This document shows, in pieces, positions 1 to 8,519 of a stretch of 15,659 nucleotides of DNA. The DNA comes from Bacteroidales bacterium (GTDB lineage Bacteria > Bacteroidota > Bacteroidia > Bacteroidales > VadinHA17), in the NCBI GenBank assembly GCA_016936695.1, contig JAFGXK010000143.1, positions 1-15,659 of the forward strand. Direction: 5' to 3'. The notes below the pieces were generated by a model. The model ran no database searches. It was not told the DNA's origin and worked only from the letters and a program-made list of their open reading frames with translations. How positions within the stretch are numbered: the stretch's first letter is position 1; each line of letters opens with the position of its first letter. The translations under genes were made by a program, and so were the position numbers.

Positions 1-1975
1 TCAGGATGTGCCTCAGGAAAGGGTAGCCGGTTGCCTCCCTGATAATATCAACCGCTGCAGTGAAGCGTTCGATCTGCAGGAGAGTGAATTCATCATAGGA
101 AGGGTCCTCACTGGCTGCAAGATGAGAGAAAACCGATATCACTTTCAGGCTGCTCATTCCCCTGATCCTTGAAGCCAGTTCACCGAGTTCATCAGACATG
201 AATCCCAGCCGGTGCATACCCGTATCGATTTTAAGATGAACAGGATAATCCTGCAAACCGTTGCGGGCTGCAGCTTCAGCAAACCTGACAAGGGAAGAAA
301 AACTGTATATTTCAGGCTCAAGGTTGTGTTCAAGCATTAACTCCGCTGATGAGACATCCGGATTCATAACAATCACCGGAAGTCTGACACCGGCGTTGCG
401 GAGTTCAACACCCTCATCAGCATAAGCAACGCCAAGACAGCTTACGCGATGAAATTCGAGAAGCGAGGCAATCTCGGCGCCTCCCGAACCGTAACCAAAA
501 GCCTTGACCATGGCCATAATCCGGGTTTCGGGATGAAGAAACCTGCGGAACTCGTTTATATTGTGCGAAATGGCATCGAGATTGATTTCGAGCACCGTGA
601 TGTGGATCTGCTGCTCCAGAAGCCTGGCAATCTTTTCAAATTCAAACCTTCGAGCACCCTTTAGAAGAATAACTTCGTTTCTGAATTCCTTCGGATTAAA
701 GCTTTCGATAAAATTCGCAGTCGAGTAATAAAACCTTGCATCATCATCAAAAGAAGAGCTGTTCCTCATAAGAGCATCCCCTATTCCGATGAACGTGTCG
801 ATGCCTGTCTTCCTGACAAGTTCTGCAACCCCGGCATAAAGCTCCTTCTCTTCGCGGCCACTCTGTATAAAATCGGAAAGGATCAGTGTTGCCTTGGCAT
901 TATTTTGCGATCTCAGAAAGTCGAGGGCCATTTTCAGCGATCCCGGGTCGGAATTATAATAGTCCTCGATAAGATGACAATTATTGATCCCGCTCTTCAT
1001 TTCCATCCTCATTGCCACCGACATCAGTCCGGCCAGGCCTGTTTTAATATGGGCAGGATCCATCCCCGTAACAAGACACACGCATGCAGCAGTAATTGCA
1101 TTTTCGACCGATGCCGGGTCGATGAACGGGATCACGTAATCATCAGTCCTCCCGTCGTATTTCATTTCCAGACCTGTATAGCCGCTTTTGTTCTTTTTCT
1201 TCCTGACGAAGATCCTTGCTTCAGTGTCTTCAAGCGACCAGTCGACAAGGTTAATTGAATTAAGATAGCTGTCGCCCAAGATCATCCTGCGAACCAGGGA
1301 GTGATCCCTGCAAAAAACCAGGGTTGAAGCTCCGGCAAACAGCTTAAGTTTTTCGGCAGCCTTTGCCTCATAACCTGCAAAATTCTCGTTGTGGGCATCC
1401 CCTATATTGGTGATTACTCCAATGTCGGGCCTGATAACCTTCTGCAGCTTCTCCATCTCGCCGGGGAAAGAGATGCCTGCCTCGAATACCCCGTATCTGA
1501 ATTTCTCATTGAGCTTCCAGACAGAAAGTGGTACTCCGATCTGAGAATTGTAGCTCTTTGGACTCCTGATGACCGGAGCCTTCCTCCCGAGCAGATCGCC
1601 CAGCCACTCCTTGACGATTGTTTTCCCGGCACTTCCAGTAACTGCAATCACGGGTGAACTAAAGCCTGATCGCCTGGATGCCGCAAGCATCTGAAGAGCC
1701 TCAACCGTATTCCCGCAAACAATGAATGCTGCATCGGGGTAGAAATCAGTGTTCACTGGAAGTTTTTCAACGAGAAAAACCTTAACCCCACGCCCGTAAA
1801 GTTCATCAACAAAATCATGCCCGTCGTGATTGGCTCCCCTGATTGCAATAAAAGCCGTATTTTCAGTGTAACTCACCTGCCTGCTGTCGATCAAAAGTTC
1901 GGCAACGATCAGCTCACCGGATCCGACAAGACTTCCTCCGGTAATATGAGCAATATCGAATGCTTTATAATCCAT
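1..1975 (-). CDS. murF/alr: Bifunctional MurF / alanine racemase fusion, 3' end cut by window edge
   Basis: Two cytoplasmic enzymes of cell-wall synthesis in one chain. The MurF half joins D-Ala-D-Ala to UDP-MurNAc-tripeptide using ATP; the Alr half is a PLP enzyme that makes D-alanine from L-alanine. The frame is open from the ATG at 1975 to base 1, giving 658 complete codons. Visible MurF motifs are the ATP loop TGSAGKT (Lys118), SYNSQIGVPLS, FEAGISFPGEM, TNIGDAHNENF and the DYYNSD segment. The racemase half starts near residue 458 (VLEINLDAISHN), with the PLP lysine in MVKAFGYGSG (Lys491) and LKIDTGMHRLGF (Arg589). The second catalytic Tyr and C-terminal barrel, roughly 165 residues judging from usual Alr length, lie beyond the edge. 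The Ala in TGSAGKT sits at a position that is usually Asn or Ser in MurF. The start lies one base after the tdk stop, so the two are probably co-transcribed. The fusion is typical of Bacteroidota. Confidence 0.95.
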   Translation of the reverse strand, partial: MDYKAFDIAHITGGSLVGSGELIVAELLIDSRQVSYTENTAFIAIRGANHDGHDFVDELYGRGVKVFLVEKLPVNTDFYPDAAFIVCGNTVEALQMLAASRRSGFSSPVIAVTGSAGKTIVKEWLGDLLGRKAPVIRSPKSYNSQIGVPLSVWKLNEKFRYGVFEAGISFPGEMEKLQKVIRPDIGVITNIGDAHNENFAGYEAKAAEKLKLFAGASTLVFCRDHSLVRRMILGDSYLNSINLVDWSLEDTEARIFVRKKKNKSGYTGLEMKYDGRTDDYVIPFIDPASVENAITAACVCLVTGMDPAHIKTGLAGLMSVAMRMEMKSGINNCHLIEDYYNSDPGSLKMALDFLRSQNNAKATLILSDFIQSGREEKELYAGVAELVRKTGIDTFIGIGDALMRNSSSFDDDARFYYSTANFIESFNPKEFRNEVILLKGARRFEFEKIARLLEQQIHITVLEINLDAISHNINEFRRFLHPETRIMAMVKAFGYGSGGAEIASLLEFHRVSCLGVAYADEGVELRNAGVRLPVIVMNPDVSSAELMLEHNLEPEIYSFSSLVRFAEAAARNGLQDYPVHLKIDTGMHRLGFMSDELGELASRIRGMSSLKVISVFSHLAASEDPSYDEFTLLQIERFTAAVDIIREATGYPFLRHIL

Positions 1976-1976
1976 T

Positions 1977-2561
1977 CTAAGTTTTACTTGTTGCCTTGAT
2001 GTAGCACTCCCTGCAAAGAGGCTCATATTTGTCCTTTTCGCCCAGGACTACCACCTGTGACTCTTCCGACTTACGATGTGAAAACTGGGCCAGGCTTCCG
2101 CAACGCATGCAGATTGCATGAACCTTGGTAATATATTCTGCTATTGCCAGAAGGGCCGGCATCGGACCAAAGGGATTACCCATGAAATCCATGTCGAGAC
2201 CTGCAACAACAACCCTCAAGCCACGGTCGGCCAGCTTGTTACAAACGTCAATAACAGAATTGTCAAAAAACTGGGCCTCATCGATTCCTACCACATCAAC
2301 ATTATCTGCCAACAACAGTATCGAGGCTGCATTTTCGACGGGTGTGGAGACAATTGACTTGTCATCGTGCGAGACAATCATCGTTCCGGAGTAACGATTA
2401 TCGACCGTGGGTTTGAAAATCTCAACCTTCAGGCCTGCAAACCTGGCCCGGCGAAGTCTCCTTATCAATTCTTCCGTCTTGCCGGAAAACATTGAGCCAG
2501 TGATCACTTCAATTGTTCCGCGCCGCCCCGTCACCCTGCCTGAATTCTCAAGAAAGTCCAT
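1977..2561 (-). CDS. tdk: Thymidine kinase (type II, zinc-containing)
   Basis: Phosphorylates thymidine to dTMP with ATP in the cytoplasm, the first step of thymidine salvage. The 194-residue product has the usual length for TK1-like bacterial kinases. It shows a P-loop GSMFSGKT at residues 22-29, the lid/basic segment after it, DEAQFF at 94-99 with the probable catalytic Glu95, and a zinc ribbon with Cys151, Cys154, Cys183 and Cys186 (CMRC and CREC pairs). The C-terminal substrate-loop region around Tyr179 is also recognisable. It is the first gene of a minus-strand unit; the next gene, murF/alr, starts one base after its TAG stop. The 118-bp gap upstream is shared with a divergent gene. A near-match to the Bacteroidota -7 element (TACATTTA, minus strand, 2590-2597) lies about 30 bp before its start, but I could not pair it with a -33 element. 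Confidence 0.97.
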   Translation of the reverse strand: MDFLENSGRVTGRRGTIEVITGSMFSGKTEELIRRLRRARFAGLKVEIFKPTVDNRYSGTMIVSHDDKSIVSTPVENAASILLLADNVDVVGIDEAQFFDNSVIDVCNKLADRGLRVVVAGLDMDFMGNPFGPMPALLAIAEYITKVHAICMRCGSLAQFSHRKSEESQVVVLGEKDKYEPLCRECYIKATSKT

Positions 2562-2630
2562 ATCCTGTCAATGCCTAAGCTGAATAACTTAAATGTAACT
2601 CAATTAATCGAAGACTTGAGTAATAATATT

Positions 2631-2638
2631 TATTTTTG
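2631..2638 (+). promoter_or_regulatory. Candidate Bacteroidota -7 promoter element for the 2680 operon
   Basis: TATTTTTG matches the Bacteroides/Flavobacteria -7 consensus TAnnTTTG exactly and lies about 40 bp before the start of the 2680 gene, in an AT-rich divergent gap. No clear TTTG-like -33 element sits 19-21 bp upstream, so the call rests on one motif and on position. Confidence 0.35.
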
Positions 2639-2679
2639 CAAAATAAGGAAAATGCTTCTTTAATATTATACCGGAAGTC

Positions 2680-3405
2680 ATGGATTTGAATTCAACCATC
2701 GATATTATCATCAAGGACCTCAATGAAGCCAGGGAAATCATTGATGATCTTAAAAGTTATCCCGGCGTTCCCGAGTTTCAGGTAGAGCTCGCAAAATCGA
2801 AATGCAAAAGCGCTTCGGATGTGATAGCTCTGATCAAGAGAATAAACCTGGCAGCACCTCCTGCCGCTGAGCCAAACGAACATCACTTCGAAACCGTGAC
2901 TGAAAAAAAAGCTGAACCGGCCGTTGAAACCATAACCGGGAAAGCTGAACCGCATGTCGAACCCCTGATTGAAAAGTCTGAACCGCATGTTGAACCCGTA
3001 ATTGAAAAAGCTGAACCGCAGCCTGAAAAGGAGACCGCCAGACCGGCAGATAAAAAACCCGCAGTTTTTTCAATAATAGCAGACCAGTTCACCGGCAGGC
3101 CGGAAAGTTTCAATGAGAAGCTCGGAACCAGGAAACCCGGTGAAGATGTACTTGAAATACTCAGGTCCAAACCTCTCCTAAGCCTCGACGAGGCAATCGG
3201 AATAAATGACAAGTTTCTGTTCATCAGGGAGATATTCAACGGCAACACTGACTCCTACAATGAGGCTATCCAGAAACTGGAGAAAGTGGGTAACATTTCG
3301 GATGCCATGGCCGTCATAATGGGGTACGCAGGCGACAATTCGGGCAGTGAAGCAGTCACCCAGCTCGTCGACCTGATAAAACGCAAGTTCATTGCACATG
3401 AGTAA
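2680..3405 (+). CDS. Bacteroidota protein of unknown function with central KAEPxxE repeats
   Basis: The function is unknown; I recall similar uncharacterised proteins in Bacteroidota but can name no Pfam family with certainty. It has 241 residues with three visible parts. An N-terminal mostly helical segment (1-57) carries many charged and hydrophobic alternations. A low-complexity Glu/Pro/Lys linker (about 58-127) contains four copies of an 11-residue unit. The C-terminal part (about 128-241) includes FSIIADQF, then the helical segment LLSLDEAIGINDKFLFIREIF and a likely closing helix ending DLIKRKF. There is no signal peptide and no membrane segment, so it should be cytoplasmic. It is the first gene of the operon with rsmI, overlapping it by 8 bp, and is preceded by a candidate promoter. 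Two small helical domains joined by a flexible repeat linker suggest an adaptor or scaffold; this is inference only. Confidence 0.85.
   Translation: MDLNSTIDIIIKDLNEAREIIDDLKSYPGVPEFQVELAKSKCKSASDVIALIKRINLAAPPAAEPNEHHFETVTEKKAEPAVETITGKAEPHVEPLIEKSEPHVEPVIEKAEPQPEKETARPADKKPAVFSIIADQFTGRPESFNEKLGTRKPGEDVLEILRSKPLLSLDEAIGINDKFLFIREIFNGNTDSYNEAIQKLEKVGNISDAMAVIMGYAGDNSGSEAVTQLVDLIKRKFIAHE
2908..3039 (+). repeat. In-frame 33-bp tandem repeat, four units (11 residues each)
   Basis: Four consecutive 33-bp units (starting 2908, 2941, 2974, 3007) encode KAEPAVETITG, KAEPHVEPLIE, KSEPHVEPVIE and KAEPQPEKETA, residues 77-120 of the gene. The middle two units are almost identical at DNA level and the outer two have diverged, as expected for repeats that grew by slippage or unequal recombination. 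All units keep the reading frame. Confidence 0.85.
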
Positions 3406-4069
3406 ACTCTTCCTCGTACCCACCCCAATCGGAAACCTCAAAGACATAACTTTCAGGGCAATAGAGGTTCTCGGGAGCGTCGATCTGATCCTGGCTGAAG
3501 ATACCCGCCAGGCAGCCAAGCTTCTTAATCATTATAAAATAAACATCCCAGTCCAGTCGCATCACATGTTCAACGAGCACCGGACATCAGAGGCAATCTG
3601 CGCAAGAATACTGTCAGGTACTACAATTGCCCTCATTTCCGATGCCGGTACTCCCGGAATATCCGACCCAGGCTTCCTGCTTGTAAGAACCTGCCTTGAA
3701 AAAGGTATAGAAGTCGAGACCCTTCCCGGAGCTTCAGCACTTTTACCGGCGCTGGTAAATTCAGGACTCCCCTGCGAGAGATTTTGCTTTGAAGGATTTC
3801 TTCCACCCAAAAAGGGAAGGAATAAAAGGATCACTTCCCTGGCTGATGAGGCCAGGACTATGATATTCTACGAATCGCCCTACCGCCTGATAAGAACACT
3901 GGAGGATCTGGCAGCCTGTCTCGGCCCGGGCCGTGAAGCTTCAGTATCGAGGGAACTGACAAAGATTTACGAAGAGACCGTCCGCGGAACCCTCGAATCG
4001 CTGGCTGGCCACTTTAAGGATCACACTCCAAAGGGAGAGATAGTGATTATAGTTGCAGGAAAAAAATGA
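3398..4069 (+). CDS. rsmI: 16S rRNA (cytidine1402-2'-O)-methyltransferase RsmI
   Basis: A SAM-dependent methyltransferase of the tetrapyrrole-methylase fold that 2'-O-methylates C1402 in the decoding centre of 16S rRNA. The 223-residue product shows the family signatures in order: VPTPIGNLKDITFRA near the N-terminus, LAEDTR, ISDAGTPGISDPG, TLPGASALLPAL with the following FEGFLPPKKG, and IFYESPYRL. It is shorter than the E. coli enzyme (286 residues) but has the core fold and is close to Bacteroidota relatives. I chose the ATG at 3398, giving MSKLFLVPTPIGN, rather than the in-frame TTG at 3392, because the family begins directly before this motif. It overlaps the upstream gene by 8 bp and the downstream one by 4 bp (ATGA), so translational coupling through the operon is likely. 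Confidence 0.96.
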   Translation: MSKLFLVPTPIGNLKDITFRAIEVLGSVDLILAEDTRQAAKLLNHYKINIPVQSHHMFNEHRTSEAICARILSGTTIALISDAGTPGISDPGFLLVRTCLEKGIEVETLPGASALLPALVNSGLPCERFCFEGFLPPKKGRNKRITSLADEARTMIFYESPYRLIRTLEDLAACLGPGREASVSRELTKIYEETVRGTLESLAGHFKDHTPKGEIVIIVAGKK

Positions 4070-6813
4070 CCGGACAAGCAGACAAGCCACATTTCACATG
4101 CAGGGGAGGGACAATGCTCTGGCTGCTGTTCCTGTTGGTACTTGCTGAAATACCTGCAGCTTCGCAGAAACTGAAAGGCAAAATCCTCGATCAGTCAGGT
4201 CAGCCTGTTGGTTATGCAACGGTGTATATAGATGAAATAAAGCTCGGGACCACGTCGAACGCGAGGGGCGATTATGAGCTCCGTCTTCCGCCGGGAAACT
4301 ACGTGGTACTCTATCAAAGCCTTGGTTACGAACCGGTTATTGAAAGCATCAGCATCGGCGAAAATGATGTTGAAAAGAACGCAGTCCTCCCTGAACAGAT
4401 CTACGAAATTCAGGAGGTAAGGATCTCACCCTCAGGCGAAGATCCCGCTCTGTCAATAATGAGAAAGGTAATCGGACTGGCTCCGTATTACCTTAACTAC
4501 ATCGATCATTACAAAGCAGAGGTTTATATCAAGGGCAACCTGTACATACGGCGGATTCCTAAACTCATTCAGAAATCCATGAGGATGGGAAGCACCGGCG
4601 AAAGCAGCTATGTCTCGGCAGGAGGTAAACCTACCGAAAATGAAGACATGCTTAAGGAAGGCGACTCGTTCTTCCTGGAATCCTACAATGAAATTGAATT
4701 CACAGCACCCGATAAGTATATCCAGAGAGTCATTTCCCTGAACAGCACCTTCCCTGAGCAGGGCAACGATATCTCGCCCATGGAATATATCCAGGCAAGC
4801 TTCTACCAGCCCGTGATTGCAGAGCTGGCTATCTCGCCGCTATCTCCCCAGGCTTTCTCTTACTACAAATTCAGGTATATCGGCACCACTTTCCAGGGGA
4901 ACAATACAATAAACAAAATTGAGGTTATCCCAAGACAGAAAAGCCAGCAATTGTTTTCGGGAACAATCTTCATCATCGAGGACCTCTGGTGCCTTCACAG
5001 TGTAGACCTTACAAATGAGAACATTGCAGGAAAAATAAGAGTAAGGGAGCTTTATATTCCGGTAAGGGAAGATGTATGGATGCCTGTCAGCCATCAGTTC
5101 GATATCGATCTTCAGATAATCGGAATCAGGGCAGATGTCGGTTATACAAGCTCTGTCAAATACCTCGATGTGCAGCCAAATGAAAAACTTCAGAAGCCCG
5201 GCGACCTTGCCACCGGTTTCGCCGGAAGATATCAAGCTGATTCCGTAATCACGAAGTCAGGTAGTGAGATAAACAGGATACTCCGGAAAGAGGAACTAAC
5301 AAACCGGGATATGGTGAAACTGGGTCGGCTACTCGATAAGGAATCAAAAAAAACCAGACCCGACAGTGTGGTGAAAAGCCTTGAGATAAAGGATAATACA
5401 ACCCACATCATAGAACCGGATGCCGCAAGGAAGGACAGCTCTTACTGGGCTGATATAAGGCCGATTCCTCTTTCGGAGATCGAGCTTAAAAGCATAAGGA
5501 AAAGCGACAGCATAAAAACGGCCGCATCAGTCATCCGGAAAACAGTAACCGATACGGCTTCCTTTCAGGGCAATCAGAAAAGACCATCCGGATTCAAGAC
5601 TGTAATTAACCGGGTGATGTCAGGACACACATGGTCGGATACTTCCGGGCTAAGATTCACCTACGGAGGTCTGATGAACCTGAGAAGCCTGAGTTTTAAT
5701 ACGGTGGACGGCTTTATCTACGGACTTGACTTCAGGATCAATAAACAGCTCAAACATTCACGAAGCATATCGGTGTATCCCGATTTCCGCTGGGCATTCA
5801 GCAGGGAAAAGCTAATGTGGGGAGTTAATGCAAACTATTCCATTCAAGGAATGAATCCTTCACAGTTCTACCTCAGGACGGGCAGCTCGAGCACCGATAT
5901 GGGAAAGGGCGGAGGAATAAATCCCCTTATAAATTCCTTCACATCACTTCTGATGGAAAAGAACTATCTGAAGCTCTACGAAAGCAGATACCTTACCCTG
6001 GGGTATGAAAAAGAGATTATCAACGGACTCAAACTGAACTTCGAAGGAGGGTTTGAAGAAAGAAGGATACTTGACAACACCACCTCATTCTCCGTTTTCG
6101 ACACAAAAAGAGAGTACACCCCCAACCTCCCTGAAAACGAATATCTCGACCCTGAAAATGGAATCGCCAGCTACCTAACGGACCAGAAGCATTTCGAATT
6201 TGTAACAAATGTTACATTTACACCGTATCAGAAATACAGGGTATATAAAGGAAACAAGTCGCCCCAGGGGTCCGACTGGCCGACCTTTATGTTCACATGG
6301 AAGCACGGGGCAAACCCGGCCTCGCCATATTCAGACAAGTACAGTCATTTCGACATGTTCCGCTTCGAAGTGTCGCAGCAGCGTGAGACAGGGCCTTTCA
6401 GCGAGTTCAGATGGAGAATAAGGACAGGAGGTGTGGCCGATAACAGGAATCTGCCCTGGTTTGATTTCTTCCACTTTAATTCCCAGCCGGTAAGGGTGCT
6501 AATCAATAATTATGACGATGCCTTCATGCAACCGGCGTACTATTCACTCAGCACACCGGAGTTTTTTGGTGAGGTACATGTCAGGTACACCACTCCCTAC
6601 CTGCTGCTTAAGCTGCTGCCGGGGCTGAGTAAAACACTTATCCGGGAGAACCTGATATTCTCATACCTGGGAACAAAGAACCGCGGTCACTACACTGAAA
6701 TAGGCTACAGCCTCAGTGAAATATTTTTCATAGGGGAGGTAGGCATTTTTGCCGGGTTCGACAACCTGAAATACAATAACTTCGGGGTAAAATTCACCCT
6801 GAGGATCGACTAA
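4066..6813 (+). CDS. DUF5686 outer-membrane protein with carboxypeptidase-regulatory-like domain
   Basis: A large exported protein of a family known from Bacteroidota; the molecular function is not established. It has 915 residues from the ATG that overlaps the rsmI stop. A hydrophobic signal segment (about 17-33, LWLLFLLVLAEIPAAS) is followed by a carboxypeptidase-regulatory-like beta-sandwich (about 36-118, KGKILDQSGQPVGYATVYI, then GTTSNARGDYEL). The rest fits the DUF5686 pattern, including RPIPLSEIE near the middle and many alternating aromatic strands towards the end, consistent with a C-terminal outer-membrane beta-barrel. A second start at 4114 has a good ribosome site (GGAGG at 4105-4109) and begins directly at the hydrophobic stretch but would leave a signal peptide with no positive n-region, so I keep 4066. 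The gene ends in a 4-bp tail overlap with dnaB. Roles in surface assembly or transport are inference. Confidence 0.88.
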   Translation: MTGQADKPHFTCRGGTMLWLLFLLVLAEIPAASQKLKGKILDQSGQPVGYATVYIDEIKLGTTSNARGDYELRLPPGNYVVLYQSLGYEPVIESISIGENDVEKNAVLPEQIYEIQEVRISPSGEDPALSIMRKVIGLAPYYLNYIDHYKAEVYIKGNLYIRRIPKLIQKSMRMGSTGESSYVSAGGKPTENEDMLKEGDSFFLESYNEIEFTAPDKYIQRVISLNSTFPEQGNDISPMEYIQASFYQPVIAELAISPLSPQAFSYYKFRYIGTTFQGNNTINKIEVIPRQKSQQLFSGTIFIIEDLWCLHSVDLTNENIAGKIRVRELYIPVREDVWMPVSHQFDIDLQIIGIRADVGYTSSVKYLDVQPNEKLQKPGDLATGFAGRYQADSVITKSGSEINRILRKEELTNRDMVKLGRLLDKESKKTRPDSVVKSLEIKDNTTHIIEPDAARKDSSYWADIRPIPLSEIELKSIRKSDSIKTAASVIRKTVTDTASFQGNQKRPSGFKTVINRVMSGHTWSDTSGLRFTYGGLMNLRSLSFNTVDGFIYGLDFRINKQLKHSRSISVYPDFRWAFSREKLMWGVNANYSIQGMNPSQFYLRTGSSSTDMGKGGGINPLINSFTSLLMEKNYLKLYESRYLTLGYEKEIINGLKLNFEGGFEERRILDNTTSFSVFDTKREYTPNLPENEYLDPENGIASYLTDQKHFEFVTNVTFTPYQKYRVYKGNKSPQGSDWPTFMFTWKHGANPASPYSDKYSHFDMFRFEVSQQRETGPFSEFRWRIRTGGVADNRNLPWFDFFHFNSQPVRVLINNYDDAFMQPAYYSLSTPEFFGEVHVRYTTPYLLLKLLPGLSKTLIRENLIFSYLGTKNRGHYTEIGYSLSEIFFIGEVGIFAGFDNLKYNNFGVKFTLRID

Positions 6814-8332
6814 GCAAAAGGCGGCTCATTAAGCAGGTCTGATTCCTGATCAAACTTTTCCCCCAGATTCCTCATCTTGTCGTGGTTCATCTTCGAGCCC
6901 AGGGTGATGCTTGGTGATCCTTCACCCATAGCCGGATTTGCGTCAATATCGAAATCATCAATATCGACGAACTGTGCTTTCTCCTCGCGGAATCTGAGCC
7001 TCACGTCGTCGACGGGACCGTTACGGTTTTTGGCTAGTATGATCTCGGCAATACCCTTTGTGGAGCTGCCGTCCTCAAAAGTAGGGATCCCGAATTTATC
7101 CTGCCTGTGAATGAAAACCACCATGTCGGCATCCTGCTCGATGGCTCCCGATTCCCTCAGGTCCGAGAGAAGAGGGCGTTTGGTTCCACCCCTCATTTCG
7201 ACCGACCTGTTAAGCTGGGAAAGGGCAAGAATGGGCACATTGAGTTCCTTCGCTATACTCTTGAGCGATCGTGAAATATTACTGACCTCCTGTTCGCGGC
7301 TCCCGGCATTCTCGGGTCCCGACATCAGCTGAAGGTAGTCGACAATAACCAGATCGAGTTTCCGCTGAGCCATCAGACGCCTGCATTTTGCCCTGAGCTC
7401 AAACACGGAGATTGCAGGTGTGTCGTCGATAAAGATAGGCGCCTGTACCAGCTTTTTTATCCTGGTATCGAGTTGTTTCCATTCCTCCTCTGTAAGACGA
7501 CCGTTCTTGATTTTTTCGCCGGGGATATCTGTCTCTGCTATTATAAGCCTGTTAACCAACTGGATGGACGACATCTCGCAGGAGAATATGGCGACTTTTT
7601 TTCCGTGGTCGATTGACATGTTACGGGCCATCGACAGTGCAAAGGCTGTCTTTCCCATCGAAGGACGGGCAGCAATGATAACAAGCTCCGATTTCTGCCA
7701 TCCCGAGGTAAGCCTGTCGAGGTTGGTGAAACCCGATGGAATTCCCACCAAAGCATCCTCCCTTTTACCGGCTTCCTCTATCTCCCGGATCGCTTCCTTA
7801 ATAACCATGTTGATCGGCGACACCTCCGCTTTATATTCCCCTCTGCAATCTGAAACAGCTCATTCTCTGAAAAGTCGAGAAGTTCAGTGACATCAACAGA
7901 ATCATCGAACGACTTGTTAAGTATCTCGGTCGAAGCTCTTATAAGCTCGCGCTGAATGTATTTCTGGGCAACTATCCTGGCATGGTAATCGACGTTTGCC
8001 GCCGATACCACCTTCGAAGTGAGCTGAGTCAGATAAACCGGACCACCAACGCTGTCGAGCTCATTGTGTATTCTGAGCTCCTCAGTAACAGTGTACAGGT
8101 CAACCGGATACTCTTTCATCGAGAGATCTGTAATAGCCTTGAAAATTTTCTGGTGGGCTTCCTTGTAGAAACTGGCTGGTTTCAGGATGTCGAGGATAGC
8201 TATCACCGCTTCCTTCTCGAGCATTATGGCTCCGAGAACAGCCTCCTCCATATCAAGTGCCTGAGGAGGGACCTTCCCGAAATCAGGCAGTTGTGTTATA
8301 ACAGGCCGTGGTGCCGGTTTTTGTCGTGCCAT
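6810..8332 (-). CDS. dnaB: Replicative DNA helicase DnaB, interrupted by an apparent single-base frameshift
   Basis: The ring-shaped, ATP-driven helicase that unwinds DNA at the replication fork. Two overlapping frames together make one full protein. Frame one runs from the ATG at 8332 through the N-terminal primase-interaction domain (VPPQALDMEEAVLGAIML, residues 21-38) to AEGNIK (residue 168), then continues 16 unrelated residues to a stop near 7778. Frame two resumes with EVSPINMVIKEAI and carries the RecA-like core: Walker A ARPSMGKT, Walker B-region LVIVDYLQLMSG, the LSQLNRSVEMR segment, LSDLRESGAIEQDAD and AKNRNGP. Adding one base in the A run at 7830-7832 joins them as NIK-A-EV and gives about 507 residues, the normal family size. 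dnaB is essential, so a sequence error is most likely. The gene is divergent from ispE and overlaps the DUF5686 gene tail-to-tail by 4 bp. Confidence 0.93.
7829..7832 (-). other. Frameshift site in dnaB (A run one base short)
   Basis: On the minus strand the coding sequence reads AAT ATA AAG CGG AGG, leaving the DnaB frame after Lys168. With one more A it reads AAT ATA AAA GCG GAG GTG, i.e. N-I-K-A-E-V, which rejoins the helicase core exactly. The equivalent translational event would be a -1 slip on AAG, but there is no good slippery heptamer (the preceding codon ATA would have to re-pair on TAT) and no obvious hairpin, so I favour a homopolymer length error or a recent mutation. Confidence 0.85.
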
Positions 8333-8394
8333 CTATTTTATTACGCTGATTTAATGATCCTTATAAGAGATATCCGATCCTAAGCAGGGCTGAC

Positions 8395-8402
8395 CAAAGG
8401 TA
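8395..8402 (-). promoter_or_regulatory. Candidate -7 promoter element for dnaB
   Basis: Reads TACCTTTG on the minus strand, an exact fit to TAnnTTTG, about 63 bp upstream of the dnaB ATG and pointing towards it. No TTTG-like -33 is evident 19-21 bp further upstream. The same octamer occurs before tgt. Confidence 0.4.
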
Positions 8403-8519
8403 AAAAATACCCTACTTAATAATCCGGAATGCATTTTTATCTTACCAACATTTTTCTGTTTAAAACTTGTTGAAAAAGCAAATAGACAATGTTCCGTGCA
8501 AAAAATCCATTCGTTATGG

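Noticed and set aside
449..1657. Plus-strand open frames over the murF/alr region
   Set aside because: They are shadows of the minus-strand murF/alr frame, with no recognisable protein features; the minus frame carries all family motifs.
2692..3248. Minus-strand open frames over the repeat gene
   Set aside because: Low-complexity translations produced by the antisense of the Glu/Pro/Lys repeats; no start context or domain.
3392..3400. rsmI start at TTG 3392
   Set aside because: The ATG two codons later gives the family-typical N-terminus and an ordinary start.
6810..7823. Helicase half as a separate gene starting at GTG 7823 or ATG 7808
   Set aside because: The GTG overlaps the GGAGG itself and the ATG is 14 bases after it, so neither has a proper ribosome site, and the sequence continues the N-terminal half without gap once one base is added.
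7821..7832. Programmed -1 frameshift in dnaB
   Set aside because: A -1 slip on AAG would restore the frame, but the upstream codon ATA cannot re-pair well on TAT, there is no upstream SD stimulator at the usual distance and no clear downstream hairpin; GGAGG here lies downstream of the slip site. A missing A is simpler.
8448..8480. Possible hairpin or DnaA-box cluster in the dnaB-ispE gap (TTTTTC ... GAAAAA, TTGTTGAAAA)
   Set aside because: The stem is only six A:T-rich pairs with a loop of about 16 bases, and no repeated match to a DnaA box is present; this looks like AT-rich spacer.
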